Positions 52,416 through 60,585 of a stretch of DNA of 64,000 bases are shown piece by piece. A model generated the notes under the pieces. It was not told the origin of the DNA. It saw nothing but the letters and a program-made list of their open reading frames with translations, and ran no database searches. The DNA is from Streptomyces sp. NBC_00353. Lineage in GTDB: Bacteria > Actinomycetota > Actinomycetes > Streptomycetales > Streptomycetaceae. The stretch covers positions 3,968,001 through 4,032,000 of the forward strand of contig NZ_CP107985.1 of assembly GCF_036108815.1 (NCBI RefSeq). The letters run 5' to 3'. The translations under genes were made by a program, and so were the position numbers. Position 1 is the stretch's first letter; each line of letters starts with the position of its first letter.

Positions 52416-53354
52416 TCAGTCGGCCTTCAGCAGGTGCCGGTAGCTGTCCGGATTCTCGCTCAGGTAGGTGGCAAGGCTCTTCGCCGGGCGGCCGGTGAGG
52501 CGCGTCACCGCGTCCGAGACCGTGGACATCTCGCCGGCGGCGATGGCCTCGTACGACGTCACCCAGCCGGCGACCTCCCACTCCTCGGCACCGTACTGCG
52601 CCCGTGAGGCGTAGGCCTCCTCCCGGGTCTCCGGGTGGTAGGTGACGGTGCGTCCGGTGGCCCGGCTCAGCTCCTCGGCCGCTTCGGCGAGGGTGAAGGC
52701 CTCGGGTCCGGTGAGGTCGTACGTCACCCCGTCGTGGCGGGTGTCCTCGCTCTCGGTGTCGGCAAGCAGGACGGCGGTCGCCGCGTCCGCGATGTCCTCG
52801 TGCGCGACCGCCGCGACCCGGCCGTCACCGGCCGGGCCGCGCAGCACCCCGTCGGCCCCGGTCATCGCCGGGATACCCGCGAGGTACCAGCTGTCGCGCA
52901 GGAAGGTGTGGCGCACACCGGAGACGCGGATGTGCGCCTCGGTGTGCCAGTGGTCGCGGGCGAAGGTGAACGTGGCGTCCGGCGCGGCGCCGAGGAAGGA
53001 CACGTACACGATGCGTTCGACATGGGCGGCGACCGCCGCGTCCACGGCGGTGGTGTGCTCGAGTACCCGGTTCGGGCTCTCGTGCGCCGAGACGAGGAAC
53101 AGGGTGTGCGCGCCGGCAAGGGCCTGGCGCATCGCCTCCCCGTCACCGTAGGCGGCGGGCGGTGCGGCGACCGCGCCGGGCAGGTCCGGCAGCCGGGACG
53201 GGTCGCGGCCGAGGAGCCGTACGGGGACACCGGCGCGTGCGAGCCGCTGTGCGACACGGCCGCCGACCGCGCCGCTCGCACCGGTCACCGCGATGATCGG
53301 GGCATCCCTGACAGCGGTGCTGCCGCCGGGGTCCGTGGGGGGTGTGGTGTTCAT
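52416..53354 (-). CDS. NmrA-type NAD(P)-binding protein
   Basis: A 312-residue atypical short-chain dehydrogenase with IIAVTGASGAVGGRVAQRLARAGVPVRLLGRDPSRL (nucleotide-binding loop plus Arg for NADP). It lacks a clear YxxxK catalytic pair, as in NmrA/HSCARG redox-sensor-like proteins and NAD(P)H:quinone reductase QorB relatives. The ATG at 53354 overlaps the stop of the DUF952 gene (ATGA), so the two are co-translated. Function is unknown. Confidence 0.8.
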   Translation of the reverse strand: MNTTPPTDPGGSTAVRDAPIIAVTGASGAVGGRVAQRLARAGVPVRLLGRDPSRLPDLPGAVAAPPAAYGDGEAMRQALAGAHTLFLVSAHESPNRVLEHTTAVDAAVAAHVERIVYVSFLGAAPDATFTFARDHWHTEAHIRVSGVRHTFLRDSWYLAGIPAMTGADGVLRGPAGDGRVAAVAHEDIADAATAVLLADTESEDTRHDGVTYDLTGPEAFTLAEAAEELSRATGRTVTYHPETREEAYASRAQYGAEEWEVAGWVTSYEAIAAGEMSTVSDAVTRLTGRPAKSLATYLSENPDSYRHLLKAD

Positions 53355-53716
53355 GCGGCGCCGCCTTCCTTGCGCAGCCAGGGACGCACTTCCACGACCG
53401 CGTCCACCGGGACGGGGCCGTAGATGTGCGGGAACTCCTCGCCGCCGGGCGCGAGCGCCTCGTACCGCACGGGTACCGAGAGCCGCGCGGGATCGATGAC
53501 GAGTACCACCAGGTCCAGCGGGCCCTCGGCACCGGCCGGGTGCTCGGAGCCGTACAGCATCTCGGCCACGCCCGGGAGCTGGTGGGGCGACGAGCAGTGG
53601 ATGAAGCCCTCTTCGTGCAGAGTGCGGCCGCGGGTGGACATCTCGTACGTCCCGGTCCCGCGGGCCGCCTCCCACAGGGGGCGTTCGGTGAGGTGCAGCA
53701 GCAGTTCTTCGGCCAT
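53351..53716 (-). CDS. DUF952 family protein
   Basis: A 121-residue DUF952 protein, with LLLHLTERPLWEAARGTGTYEM at the start, the conserved EEGFIHCSSPHQL core, and LVVLVIDPARL then FPHIYGPVPVDAVVEV. The family has an ADP-ribosyltransferase-like fold, but its role is not established. The ATG at 53716 was chosen because family similarity begins there. The downstream NmrA gene overlaps it by four bases. Confidence 0.85.
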   Translation of the reverse strand: MAEELLLHLTERPLWEAARGTGTYEMSTRGRTLHEEGFIHCSSPHQLPGVAEMLYGSEHPAGAEGPLDLVVLVIDPARLSVPVRYEALAPGGEEFPHIYGPVPVDAVVEVRPWLRKEGGAA

Positions 53717-53876
53717 GGGGCCCAAACTAGCTGCGCGGACGGCTCCTTCGGGCCATCGGCGTGGCCGTCGATCCGCCCGTCGGCAGCGCCGCGATCCCGT
53801 CGGCGATGTGCCCCGGATGGGCCGCACGGGCCCCGGCCCGTGCGCCGCCTGCCCGACAGCCGGCGTCTCTCCGCCC

Positions 53877-54875
53877 CTATTCCGTCAGCAGTTTCGCCTC
53901 GGTCCCGGGGTCCAGCCCCACCACCGGGCGGTCCGGCCGCTGCGGTGCCTCGCCGCCCAGCTCGCACAGCCAGTCCCAGGTGTCGGTGACCGTCTCCCCC
54001 ACCGGCCGGCAGTGCAGTCCGGCCGCGTATGCCTTGCTGACGTCACCGCGGTGCATGGTGTCGTGCAGCTCGCCCGGCGGCAGCCAGACCGGCAGGTCGG
54101 TCCACGGCTCCACGCCCGCCGCGAGGATCTTCTCCGTGGCCGTCCAGCGCAGCACGGCGTCGGAGCCGGTGGCGCGTACACAGGCGTCCAGCAGCTCGCC
54201 CATGGTGGCGTGCCCCGGCCGGCTGACCAGGTTGTACGGTCCGTGCAGGCCGCGATCCGCCGCGTCCAGCAGCCAGTTCGCGAGGTCGCGGGCGTCGATG
54301 TACTGCAGTGGGGTGTCCGGGGTGCCCGGGGCCATCACGGGTCCACCGCGGGCGATCCGCCGCAGCCACCACGGCAGCCTGCCGATGTTCTCCCACGGGC
54401 CGAGGATCAGTCCGGCGCGGGCCAGCAGGGCGCGGTCGCCGAAGGCATCGAGCGCGGCCAGTTCGCCACCGCGTTTGGCCAACGGATACGAGACCTCCGC
54501 CCCGGCGTCCGGCGAGGCGCCGGTCACCAGCGGTCCGTCCTCGGGCAGTCCGGCCGGGGCCGGGTACGCGTACACCGAACGGCTGGAGACGTACACGTAC
54601 CGCCCGGCCCGGTCCGCGAGCAGCCGGGCCGCGTCCCGCACCGCCGAGGGCGCGCCGCTCCAGGTGTCGACGACCAGGTCCCAGCCGTCCTCCCCCGCGG
54701 CGGCGAGCGCTGCGAGGCCGTCGGCGGTGGTGCGGTCGCCGAACAGCTCGGTGGTGCCCGGCGGGGGTGAGTGGTGGCCGCGGTGGAACACCGTGACGTG
54801 CCGGTCCCGTGCGAGCGCCGCCTCGGTGACGGCGCGTCCGACAAATTCCGTACCGCCCAGGATCAGAAGCCTCAT
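53877..54875 (-). CDS. NAD-dependent epimerase/reductase (extended SDR)
   Basis: A 332-residue protein with MRLLILGGTEFVGRAVTEAAL (GxxGxxG nucleotide loop), YVSSRSVY, the YPLAKRGGE catalytic YxxxK position, and GLHGPYNLVSRPGHATMGELLDAC in the C-terminal substrate domain. It resembles the actinobacterial reductase branch of the epimerase/dehydratase family, with unknown substrate. The ATG at 54875 matches the start of family similarity. Confidence 0.85.
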   Translation of the reverse strand: MRLLILGGTEFVGRAVTEAALARDRHVTVFHRGHHSPPPGTTELFGDRTTADGLAALAAAGEDGWDLVVDTWSGAPSAVRDAARLLADRAGRYVYVSSRSVYAYPAPAGLPEDGPLVTGASPDAGAEVSYPLAKRGGELAALDAFGDRALLARAGLILGPWENIGRLPWWLRRIARGGPVMAPGTPDTPLQYIDARDLANWLLDAADRGLHGPYNLVSRPGHATMGELLDACVRATGSDAVLRWTATEKILAAGVEPWTDLPVWLPPGELHDTMHRGDVSKAYAAGLHCRPVGETVTDTWDWLCELGGEAPQRPDRPVVGLDPGTEAKLLTE

Positions 54876-55101
54876 GGGCCGACTCTGCCCGCAGGCAGGG
54901 CGGTTGGGAACAGTTCCTCGCTCTGGGCGGAATCGGACACGCCGGTGGCCGCGGTACGCCGCAGGGAACCACGGCGGAAGGGCTGAACCTGTGCCCCCGC
55001 TTGATCCGCCGGCAGCGAACTGTCCCGGCGGGCCGCTCCCCCGGGTGGATGCTGGGCCCAGCGGCCCGGGGCGGACCGGGTCCAGCCATGGAGGTAGCCG
55101 C

Positions 55102-55557
55102 GTGAGCGAGCGTCCGGAAACGCTGTACAGGGCCATCGGCGGTATCGACGTACTGCGCCGGCTGAGCAGCACCTTCTACGACAGGACGCTGGCGGATCCG
55201 CTGCTCGCCCCTGTTTTCGCGGACTTCACTCCGACCCATATCGAACATGTCGCCGTGTGGCTGGCCGAGATCTTCGACGGGCCCGCCGACTACACCGGGA
55301 AGCTCGGGGGCCATCAGTCCCTGTTGCGCTCCCATCTCGGGCTGTCGATCACCGAGCCGCAGCGGCTGCGATGGATGGAGCTGATGGCAGCCGCGGTCGA
55401 CAAGGAGCTGCCGGACGACGAGCTGCTGCGCCGCCGAGTGCTGGAGTACTTCGACTGGGGCACCAGGATCGCGCGCGATGTCTCGGCGTCCCCGGCCGGT
55501 GCGGACCTCGGTGATCCGGGGCCGACGCCGCGCTGGGGCTGGGAGGGCCTGCGCTGA
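55102..55557 (+). CDS. Truncated haemoglobin, group II-like
   Basis: A 151-residue globin of the truncated 2-on-2 type: LYRAIGGIDVLRRLSSTFYDRTLADPLLAPVF (with the family FY-type distal region), GGHQSLLRSHLGLSITEPQRLRWMELMAAAVDK (proximal His in RSHLGL, Trp in the G-helix), and a short tail. Such proteins bind O2 or NO. The start is GTG at 55102 with GGAGGT seven bases upstream; the long frame upstream of it is a shadow of the epimerase gene. Confidence 0.88.
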   Translation: MSERPETLYRAIGGIDVLRRLSSTFYDRTLADPLLAPVFADFTPTHIEHVAVWLAEIFDGPADYTGKLGGHQSLLRSHLGLSITEPQRLRWMELMAAAVDKELPDDELLRRRVLEYFDWGTRIARDVSASPAGADLGDPGPTPRWGWEGLR

Positions 55558-55642
55558 CGGCCGGCGCGCGCATGACCGCTACGCGCTGCCGAGTCCGGTA
55601 CGGACCCGGTCCAGCAGCTCGTCCTGTGCGTCTTCGGGGATC

Positions 55643-56314
55643 TCAGGCGAGTTCGAGCGGGAACGCGCCCCGGTGACCGGTGCCCGCACCCTCTGCCGGA
55701 CGGGCCTCGAACTCGCGGCAGCTCCAGATCTCCTGGACGAACCCGGTCCGCCGGTCCCACAGATCGAGCACATCGTCCTCGCCCGCCGCCCCGCGGTACG
55801 CGTCCTTCGCTCCCCGGAAACAGGCAAGGCCGCCGGAGAGTCCACGGTCGGTCGTCGCCGGGAAGTAGTCCGAGAACGCGCAGGCGATGCACGACTGCAG
55901 ACGGACTCCGGGCGGGAGGGAGCGCTGGATCATGGCGAGCGCGGTGGCGAAGTCGCACTCGGCCCGGCGCGACCCGTAGACCGCGCCGCCGAAGTGCAGT
56001 TCCAGATGGAGATCGGCGTCCGGGCGGCGCAGCGACAACAGGCAGCCGAGCGTGGCCTGGTGAACCGTGCCGTCCGCGACGACCGGAAGCGGCAGATCCC
56101 ACTCCAGCACGCAATCGGTGAGCGCGCCGTCCGCCAGGGCGAACATTCCGCTCTCCGGCGGCATGCCGGCCACCGGAGCGAGGTCGTCGAAGCTTTCGCC
56201 CTCGAAGTCGACGCCCCTGATCCGGATCCGGAGTTGCTGTCCATCGGTGGTGAGGATGACAGCCTCGGAACCTTGCCGGTCCCGGTACCACCCTGCCCAT
56301 GACTCGTCTGTCAT
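55643..56314 (-). CDS. DUF6304 family protein
   Basis: A 223-residue protein matching the actinobacterial DUF6304 family (WAGWYRDRQGSEAVILTTDGQQLRIRIRGVDFEGESFDDL; CIACAFSDYFPATTDRGLSGGLACFRGAKDAYRGA). It is soluble, with a Cys pair CIAC at about residue 140. Function is unknown. The ATG at 56314 was chosen from family similarity. The gene downstream is truncated haemoglobin on the opposite strand. Confidence 0.75.
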   Translation of the reverse strand: MTDESWAGWYRDRQGSEAVILTTDGQQLRIRIRGVDFEGESFDDLAPVAGMPPESGMFALADGALTDCVLEWDLPLPVVADGTVHQATLGCLLSLRRPDADLHLELHFGGAVYGSRRAECDFATALAMIQRSLPPGVRLQSCIACAFSDYFPATTDRGLSGGLACFRGAKDAYRGAAGEDDVLDLWDRRTGFVQEIWSCREFEARPAEGAGTGHRGAFPLELA

Positions 56315-56397
56315 GGGCACGGACTGTAGCCCGTGCCCATCGCCGTCCCCCGGGCGCCCTCCACTTCGTCGTCGCGGGCGCCGCGGGCGCCGTGACC

Positions 56398-56994
56398 TCA
56401 GCCGACCTGCGGCTCCCGCCACATGGGCCACATCGAGGGACCCTCCGGGAGTTCGACGGTCGTGCCCATGAAGGTGAAGCCCAGCCGTTCGTAGAGCCGG
56501 CGGCTGCGCGCGCTGCTCGCCTCCAGGTAGGCGGGGACGCCGTCGCGGTCGCAGCGCTCCAGCACATCGGCGATCAGGGCCGCACCGATCCCCTCCCCCT
56601 GACGGTCCGGGGACACCCCGATCATGAGCAGGTACTCATGGGCCCTGTCGTGCGGGTGGATCGCGCCCGTGAGCCTCCCCACCAGCTCGGCCCGCTCGTT
56701 GTCGGGGTCCGCGGTCGCCCGCATCAGGGCGGGGGTGGTGTCCTCCTCCGTGGGTGCGCCCGCGGGCACGGGCAGCCACAGGGCCACGGCCGTGCCGTCC
56801 TCCAGCAGGTCGATACGGCCTTCGGCGAGCGTGACGTCGACGAAGACGCCGAGGAACTTTCCGTGCACGGCCCGGCGGTGCGCCTCCTCCGGGAAAACCC
56901 AACTGCTGACCGGGTCGTGGTGGAACGCCTCGTCCAGGAGCCGCACCACCTGTTCCCGGTCTTCCGCTTCCGCCTGCCGTATCCGTACACCCAT
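56398..56994 (-). CDS. GNAT family N-acetyltransferase
   Basis: A 198-residue acetyltransferase with IRQAEAEDREQVVRLLDEAFHHDPVSSWVFPEE at the N-terminus, the acetyl-CoA loop LLMIGVSPDRQGEGIGAALIADVLERCD, and the C-terminal RRLYERLGFTFMGT. The ATG at 56994 has GGGAG upstream. The substrate is unknown. Confidence 0.88.
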   Translation of the reverse strand: MGVRIRQAEAEDREQVVRLLDEAFHHDPVSSWVFPEEAHRRAVHGKFLGVFVDVTLAEGRIDLLEDGTAVALWLPVPAGAPTEEDTTPALMRATADPDNERAELVGRLTGAIHPHDRAHEYLLMIGVSPDRQGEGIGAALIADVLERCDRDGVPAYLEASSARSRRLYERLGFTFMGTTVELPEGPSMWPMWREPQVG

Positions 56995-57152
56995 GTCCGG
57001 CTCCCGCTCTCGCTCGTACCACCTCAACCGACGCACAGGATCTTAGAGTTGATGCCGTACGGGTCCGGCGGGAGCCGGTCGCTCCCCTGCCCTCCTCTCC
57101 GTCCCGGCGCGTCCGGCGGGTGACGGCCACTTCCTCTTCCTCCTCTCCTCCC

Positions 57153-58205
57153 TCAGTGCGTCCGGCGGGTGACGAACTCCGCCAGGGCGAGCAGATCGCC
57201 CGCCGCCGCCAGGTCCGGCACCGCCCGGGACAGATGGTGGACCGCGCGGGCCATCCGGTCCGCCGCGCTGACCTGCGCCCAGTCCCGGCCGCCGGCCCGG
57301 TCGACCGCGTCGGCGGCTCGGCTCACCTCGCCGGGTGTGCGCATGGAACCCCGGTAGAGCGCGGCGAGTTCGGCCGCCGCCGGGGTGTGGGAGGTCAGCG
57401 CGGCGACCACCGGCAGGGACTTCTTGTGGGCGGTCAGATCCGCCCCGACCGGCTTCCCGGTCTGCACCGGGTCCCCCCAGATGCCGATCAGATCGTCGAT
57501 GAGCTGGAAGGCGAGACCCGCCTCCCGGCCGAAGCCGTCCATCGCGCCGACCGCCCGCTCCTCCACGCCGGCGTACAGCGCACCGAGCGCGCAGGCGCAG
57601 CCGAGGAGGGCGCCGGTCTTGGCGGTGGCCATGGCGAGACACTCGTCGAGCGAGACCTCGTCGGGGCCGCGTTCCTCGAAGGAGCAGTCGGCCTGCTGTC
57701 CCGCGCACAGCTCGATGACGCAGTTCGCAAGCCGGGTCGAGGCGCGCGCCGACGCAGGGCGGGTGTCCTCGGCGAGCAGCCGGTGGGCCAGGGCGAGCAT
57801 GGCGTCGCCCGCGATGACGGCGGCCGGGACGCCGAACACCGTCCAGGCCGTGGGCCGGTGCCTGCGGGTCCGGTCCTCGTCGATGACGTCGTCGTGCAGG
57901 AGGCTGAAGTTGTGGACCAGCTCCACGGCCACGGCTGCCCGCACCGCCTGCTCCGCGTCGCCGCCCACCGCCCGGGTCGCGGCGAGGACGAGTGCGGGCC
58001 TGATCGCCTTGCCGGCCTGCCCCGCGGTCGGAGTGCCGTCGGCGTGCTCCCAGCCGAAGTGATACATCGCGACACGCCGGATGGATCCGGGCAGCGACTC
58101 GACCGCGGCTCGAAGCTGCGGATCGACGAGACTCCGGGTGCGCTCCAGGAGCGCCAGGGCCTCATGGCCCTCGGCGGTGGCGGTGTCCGTACTGATCATG
58201 GTCAC
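57153..58205 (-). CDS. Polyprenyl diphosphate synthase, likely encapsulin cargo
   Basis: A 350-residue trans-isoprenyl diphosphate synthase. The first aspartate-rich motif DDVIDED is at 105-111 (SLLHDDVIDED), and the second is DDLIGIWGD. Typical actinobacterial features KAIRP, FQLIDDLIGIWGD and HKKSLPVVAAL are present. It condenses IPP with allylic diphosphates, product length unknown. It lies 266 bases downstream of the family 2B encapsulin shell gene, the arrangement in which such enzymes act as nanocompartment cargo. Its N-terminal extension is short (about 16 residues), so the cargo-loading signal is not obvious. The start GTG at 58205 has GGGAG upstream. Confidence 0.88.
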   Translation of the reverse strand: MTMISTDTATAEGHEALALLERTRSLVDPQLRAAVESLPGSIRRVAMYHFGWEHADGTPTAGQAGKAIRPALVLAATRAVGGDAEQAVRAAVAVELVHNFSLLHDDVIDEDRTRRHRPTAWTVFGVPAAVIAGDAMLALAHRLLAEDTRPASARASTRLANCVIELCAGQQADCSFEERGPDEVSLDECLAMATAKTGALLGCACALGALYAGVEERAVGAMDGFGREAGLAFQLIDDLIGIWGDPVQTGKPVGADLTAHKKSLPVVAALTSHTPAAAELAALYRGSMRTPGEVSRAADAVDRAGGRDWAQVSAADRMARAVHHLSRAVPDLAAAGDLLALAEFVTRRTH

Positions 58206-58471
58206 GGTGGCTCCCTCAGGTCACCCGGGTCCGGAGCAACCCGGCCGGGGCGTCGGTGGTGCGGTGAGCGTTTTCCACGGGGCAGCGCCACAGGTCACTC
58301 GGCCCATGGGCCACCCCGTCGGGGCGGGCCGGGCCCGTCCCAGCGAACCGGGCCGGGCCGCCGGTCACGGGCCGGGGCGGAGACAGCCGGCCCAGGGCGC
58401 CCCGGACCGGCGGCCTGCGGGCCGGGGGGGCGGGCGGGACCCGGACGGGGCAGGTCCGGGTCCCGCGGACC

Positions 58472-59875
58472 TCAGCGCCAGCGGCTGACCTCGACGTTCT
58501 CCAGGACCCCGAGGGCGTCCGGCACCAGCACGGCCGCCGAGTAGTAGGCCGTCACCAGGTAGGAGATGATCGCCTGCTCGTCGATACCCATGAAACGGAC
58601 CGAGAGGCTCGGCTCGATCTCGTCGGGGATGCCGGTCTGCTGGAGCCCGATGACCCCCTGCTCGGCCTCGCCGGTTCGCATGCAGATGATCGACGTGGTG
58701 CGGGCGTCGGTGACCGGAATCTTGTTGGACGGGAAGATCGGTACACCGCGCCAGGCGGGCACATGGTGGCCGCCGATCTCCACGCTCTCCGGCACCAGCC
58801 CGCGCCTGCTGCACTCGCGGCCGAACGCGGCGATGGCCCGCGGGTGGGCGAGGAACAGCTTCGATCCGCGGCGGCGCGACAGCAGTTCGTCCATGTCGTC
58901 GGGGCCGGGCACGCCGTCGTGCGGCTGGAGGCGCTGGTCGTAGTCGCAGTTGTTGAGGAGACCGAACTCCCGGTTGTTGATGAGCTCGTGCTCCTGGCGC
59001 TCGCGGAGCGCCTCGACCGTGAGCCGCAGCTGCTGCTCGGTCTGGTTCATCGGTTGGTTGTAGAGGTCGGCGACCCTGCTGTGGACCTTCAGCACGGTCT
59101 GGGCGACGCTCAACTCGTACTCGCGCGGCGCCGATTCGTAGTCGACGAACGTGTGCGGGACGACCGCCTCGCCGACATGGCCGGCGGAGAGGTCGATCTC
59201 CGCCTCGCCGTACTTGTTGGTGCGCTGGTGCGGGATGTTGAGCAGCCCGGCGAGATGCGCGCGGAGCGAGTCCGCCCGCTCGGCGAGGTTGAGCACATCC
59301 GCCCGCCGCAGCGTGAGCACCGTGCACGCGGTGACGGCGCGGGCCGTGTACTCCCAGACTGCGTCGCCCTCGATCAAGGAGTGGTCGCCGAAGTACGCCC
59401 CGTCGGCGTGCACCCCGAGCACCGCCTCGTCGCCGTAGGGGCCGGTGCCGACCTTCTCGACCTTGCCGTGCGCCAGCAGGAAGACCCGGTCCGCGGACTC
59501 CCCGGAGGCGGCGATCACCTGCCCCGCGGCGATCTCGCGCTGCTCGCACCGCCGGGCCAGCTCGGCGAGCACCTCCTCGTCGCCGAAGTCCCGCAGGGCG
59601 GGCAGTTCACCGAGCTCCGCGGGGATCACCGTGACCCGGTCACCGGTCTGCACGAACGTCACCCGGCCGTCTCCGACCGAGTAACTCAGCCGGCGGTTCA
59701 CCCGGTATGTGCCGCCCTGCACCTGCACCCACGGAAGCATGCGCAGCAGCCACCGCGAGGTGATCTCCTGCATCTGCGGAGCGGACTTGGTGGTCGTCGC
59801 GAGGTTCCGCGCAGCCGCCGTGCCCAGACTCTGCTGCGGTGTCTGCGTGTTCTGAACCTCTTCACCAACGGACAT
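58472..59875 (-). CDS. eshA: Family 2B encapsulin shell protein (EshA-like, cNMP-binding domain)
   Basis: A 467-residue protein resembling EshA of S. griseus, now placed in family 2B encapsulins. An N-terminal arm (1-92) is followed by a cyclic-nucleotide-binding-type domain (about 93-205: RREIAAGQVIAASGESADRVFLLAHGKVEKV, then GAYFGDHSLIEGDAVWEYTARAV), then the HK97-type shell fold (residues about 215-467: YNQPMNQTEQQLRLTVEALRERQEHELINNREFGLLNN, FIPSNKIPV-like stretch and ISYLVTAYYSAAVLVPDALGVLENV). In the ligand pocket the usual Arg-Thr/Ser pair is not obvious (EYTARA), so nucleotide binding is uncertain. GAGAGGA lies before the ATG. It is divergent from nsrR. Confidence 0.9.
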   Translation of the reverse strand: MSVGEEVQNTQTPQQSLGTAAARNLATTTKSAPQMQEITSRWLLRMLPWVQVQGGTYRVNRRLSYSVGDGRVTFVQTGDRVTVIPAELGELPALRDFGDEEVLAELARRCEQREIAAGQVIAASGESADRVFLLAHGKVEKVGTGPYGDEAVLGVHADGAYFGDHSLIEGDAVWEYTARAVTACTVLTLRRADVLNLAERADSLRAHLAGLLNIPHQRTNKYGEAEIDLSAGHVGEAVVPHTFVDYESAPREYELSVAQTVLKVHSRVADLYNQPMNQTEQQLRLTVEALRERQEHELINNREFGLLNNCDYDQRLQPHDGVPGPDDMDELLSRRRGSKLFLAHPRAIAAFGRECSRRGLVPESVEIGGHHVPAWRGVPIFPSNKIPVTDARTTSIICMRTGEAEQGVIGLQQTGIPDEIEPSLSVRFMGIDEQAIISYLVTAYYSAAVLVPDALGVLENVEVSRWR

Positions 59876-60017
59876 CTGACGTCCTCTCGATCATCGGCTG
59901 ACCTGCGAGAAGGAGCCTTTCAGCGTGGGGACGCAGCACGCTATTACACAAAAGAGTGTGACTAATCGGTCTTTGGGCTGGGCACGACGTCGAGCGATGT
60001 CCACACCCGTTTTTAAT

Positions 60018-60034
60018 TTGCATCCTCAATGCAA
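60018..60034 (+). promoter_or_regulatory. NsrR-like operator upstream of nsrR
   Basis: TTGCAT-CCTCA-ATGCAA, a perfect 6-bp inverted repeat 20 bases before the nsrR start, in an AT-rich stretch. It resembles the imperfect 11-1-11 repeats bound by Streptomyces NsrR at its own promoter. Confidence 0.65.
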
Positions 60035-60053
60035 GTTATCTACGCTGACCACC

Positions 60054-60503
60054 ATGCGGCTGACGAGATTCACCGACGTGGCGCTGCGCGTACTGATGCG
60101 CCTCGCCGTCGTGGAGAACGAGGACCCGCCGACCACCCGGGAGGTGGCGGCGACCATGCAGGTGCCGTACACCCACACCGCCAAGGTGGTCGCCCGGCTG
60201 CAGCACCTCGGCCTGATCGAGGCGCGGCGGGGCCGCGGCGGTGGACTCACCCTCACCGCAGCCGGCCGGTCCGCCTCGATCGGCGGACTCGTCCGCGAGC
60301 TCGAAGGGCCCGGCGATGTCGTCGAGTGCGAGGGCAGCACCCCCTGCCCGCTGCGCTCGGCCTGCCGGCTGCGCGGCGCCCTGCGCCGGGCGGAGGAGGC
60401 CTTCTACGCCTCGCTCGATCCGATCACCGTCGCCGAACTCGTCACCTCCCCCACCGGTCCCCTGCTGATCGGCATCAGCGGTGGCCGCCCGGCCGCCGAC
60501 TGA
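60054..60503 (+). CDS. nsrR: NO-sensing Rrf2-family repressor NsrR
   Basis: A 149-residue Rrf2 winged-helix regulator. The [4Fe-4S] ligands expected for Streptomyces NsrR are present: Cys92, Cys98 and Cys104 (CEGSTPCPLRSAC), plus Asp8 in RFTDVALRV. The HTH is REVAATMQVPYTHTAKVVARLQHLGLIEARRGRGGGLTL. NO destroys the cluster and lifts repression of flavohaemoglobin genes. The ATG at 60054 was chosen because it gives Asp8 the right position; the frame is open further upstream. The next gene, hmpA, is its known class of target. Confidence 0.93.
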   Translation: MRLTRFTDVALRVLMRLAVVENEDPPTTREVAATMQVPYTHTAKVVARLQHLGLIEARRGRGGGLTLTAAGRSASIGGLVRELEGPGDVVECEGSTPCPLRSACRLRGALRRAEEAFYASLDPITVAELVTSPTGPLLIGISGGRPAAD

Positions 60504-60541
60504 ACCACCACATCCCCACCGGGCGAATTCCGCTGCCCAAA

Positions 60542-60564
60542 AATACGAATCTCAGATACCAATT
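60542..60564 (+). promoter_or_regulatory. NsrR-like operator upstream of hmpA
   Basis: AATACGAATCT-C-AGATACCAATT is an 11-1-11 imperfect inverted repeat (8 of 11 positions pair), 22-44 bases before the hmpA start. It has the form described for NsrR sites at Streptomyces hmpA genes. Confidence 0.7.
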
Positions 60565-60585
60565 CAACCCTGAGGAGTCAGCCCG

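Noticed and set aside
53761..55101. N-terminal 447 residues in frame with the truncated haemoglobin
   Set aside because: Ser/Pro/Arg-rich shadow of the epimerase gene; the globin has its own GTG and GGAGGT.
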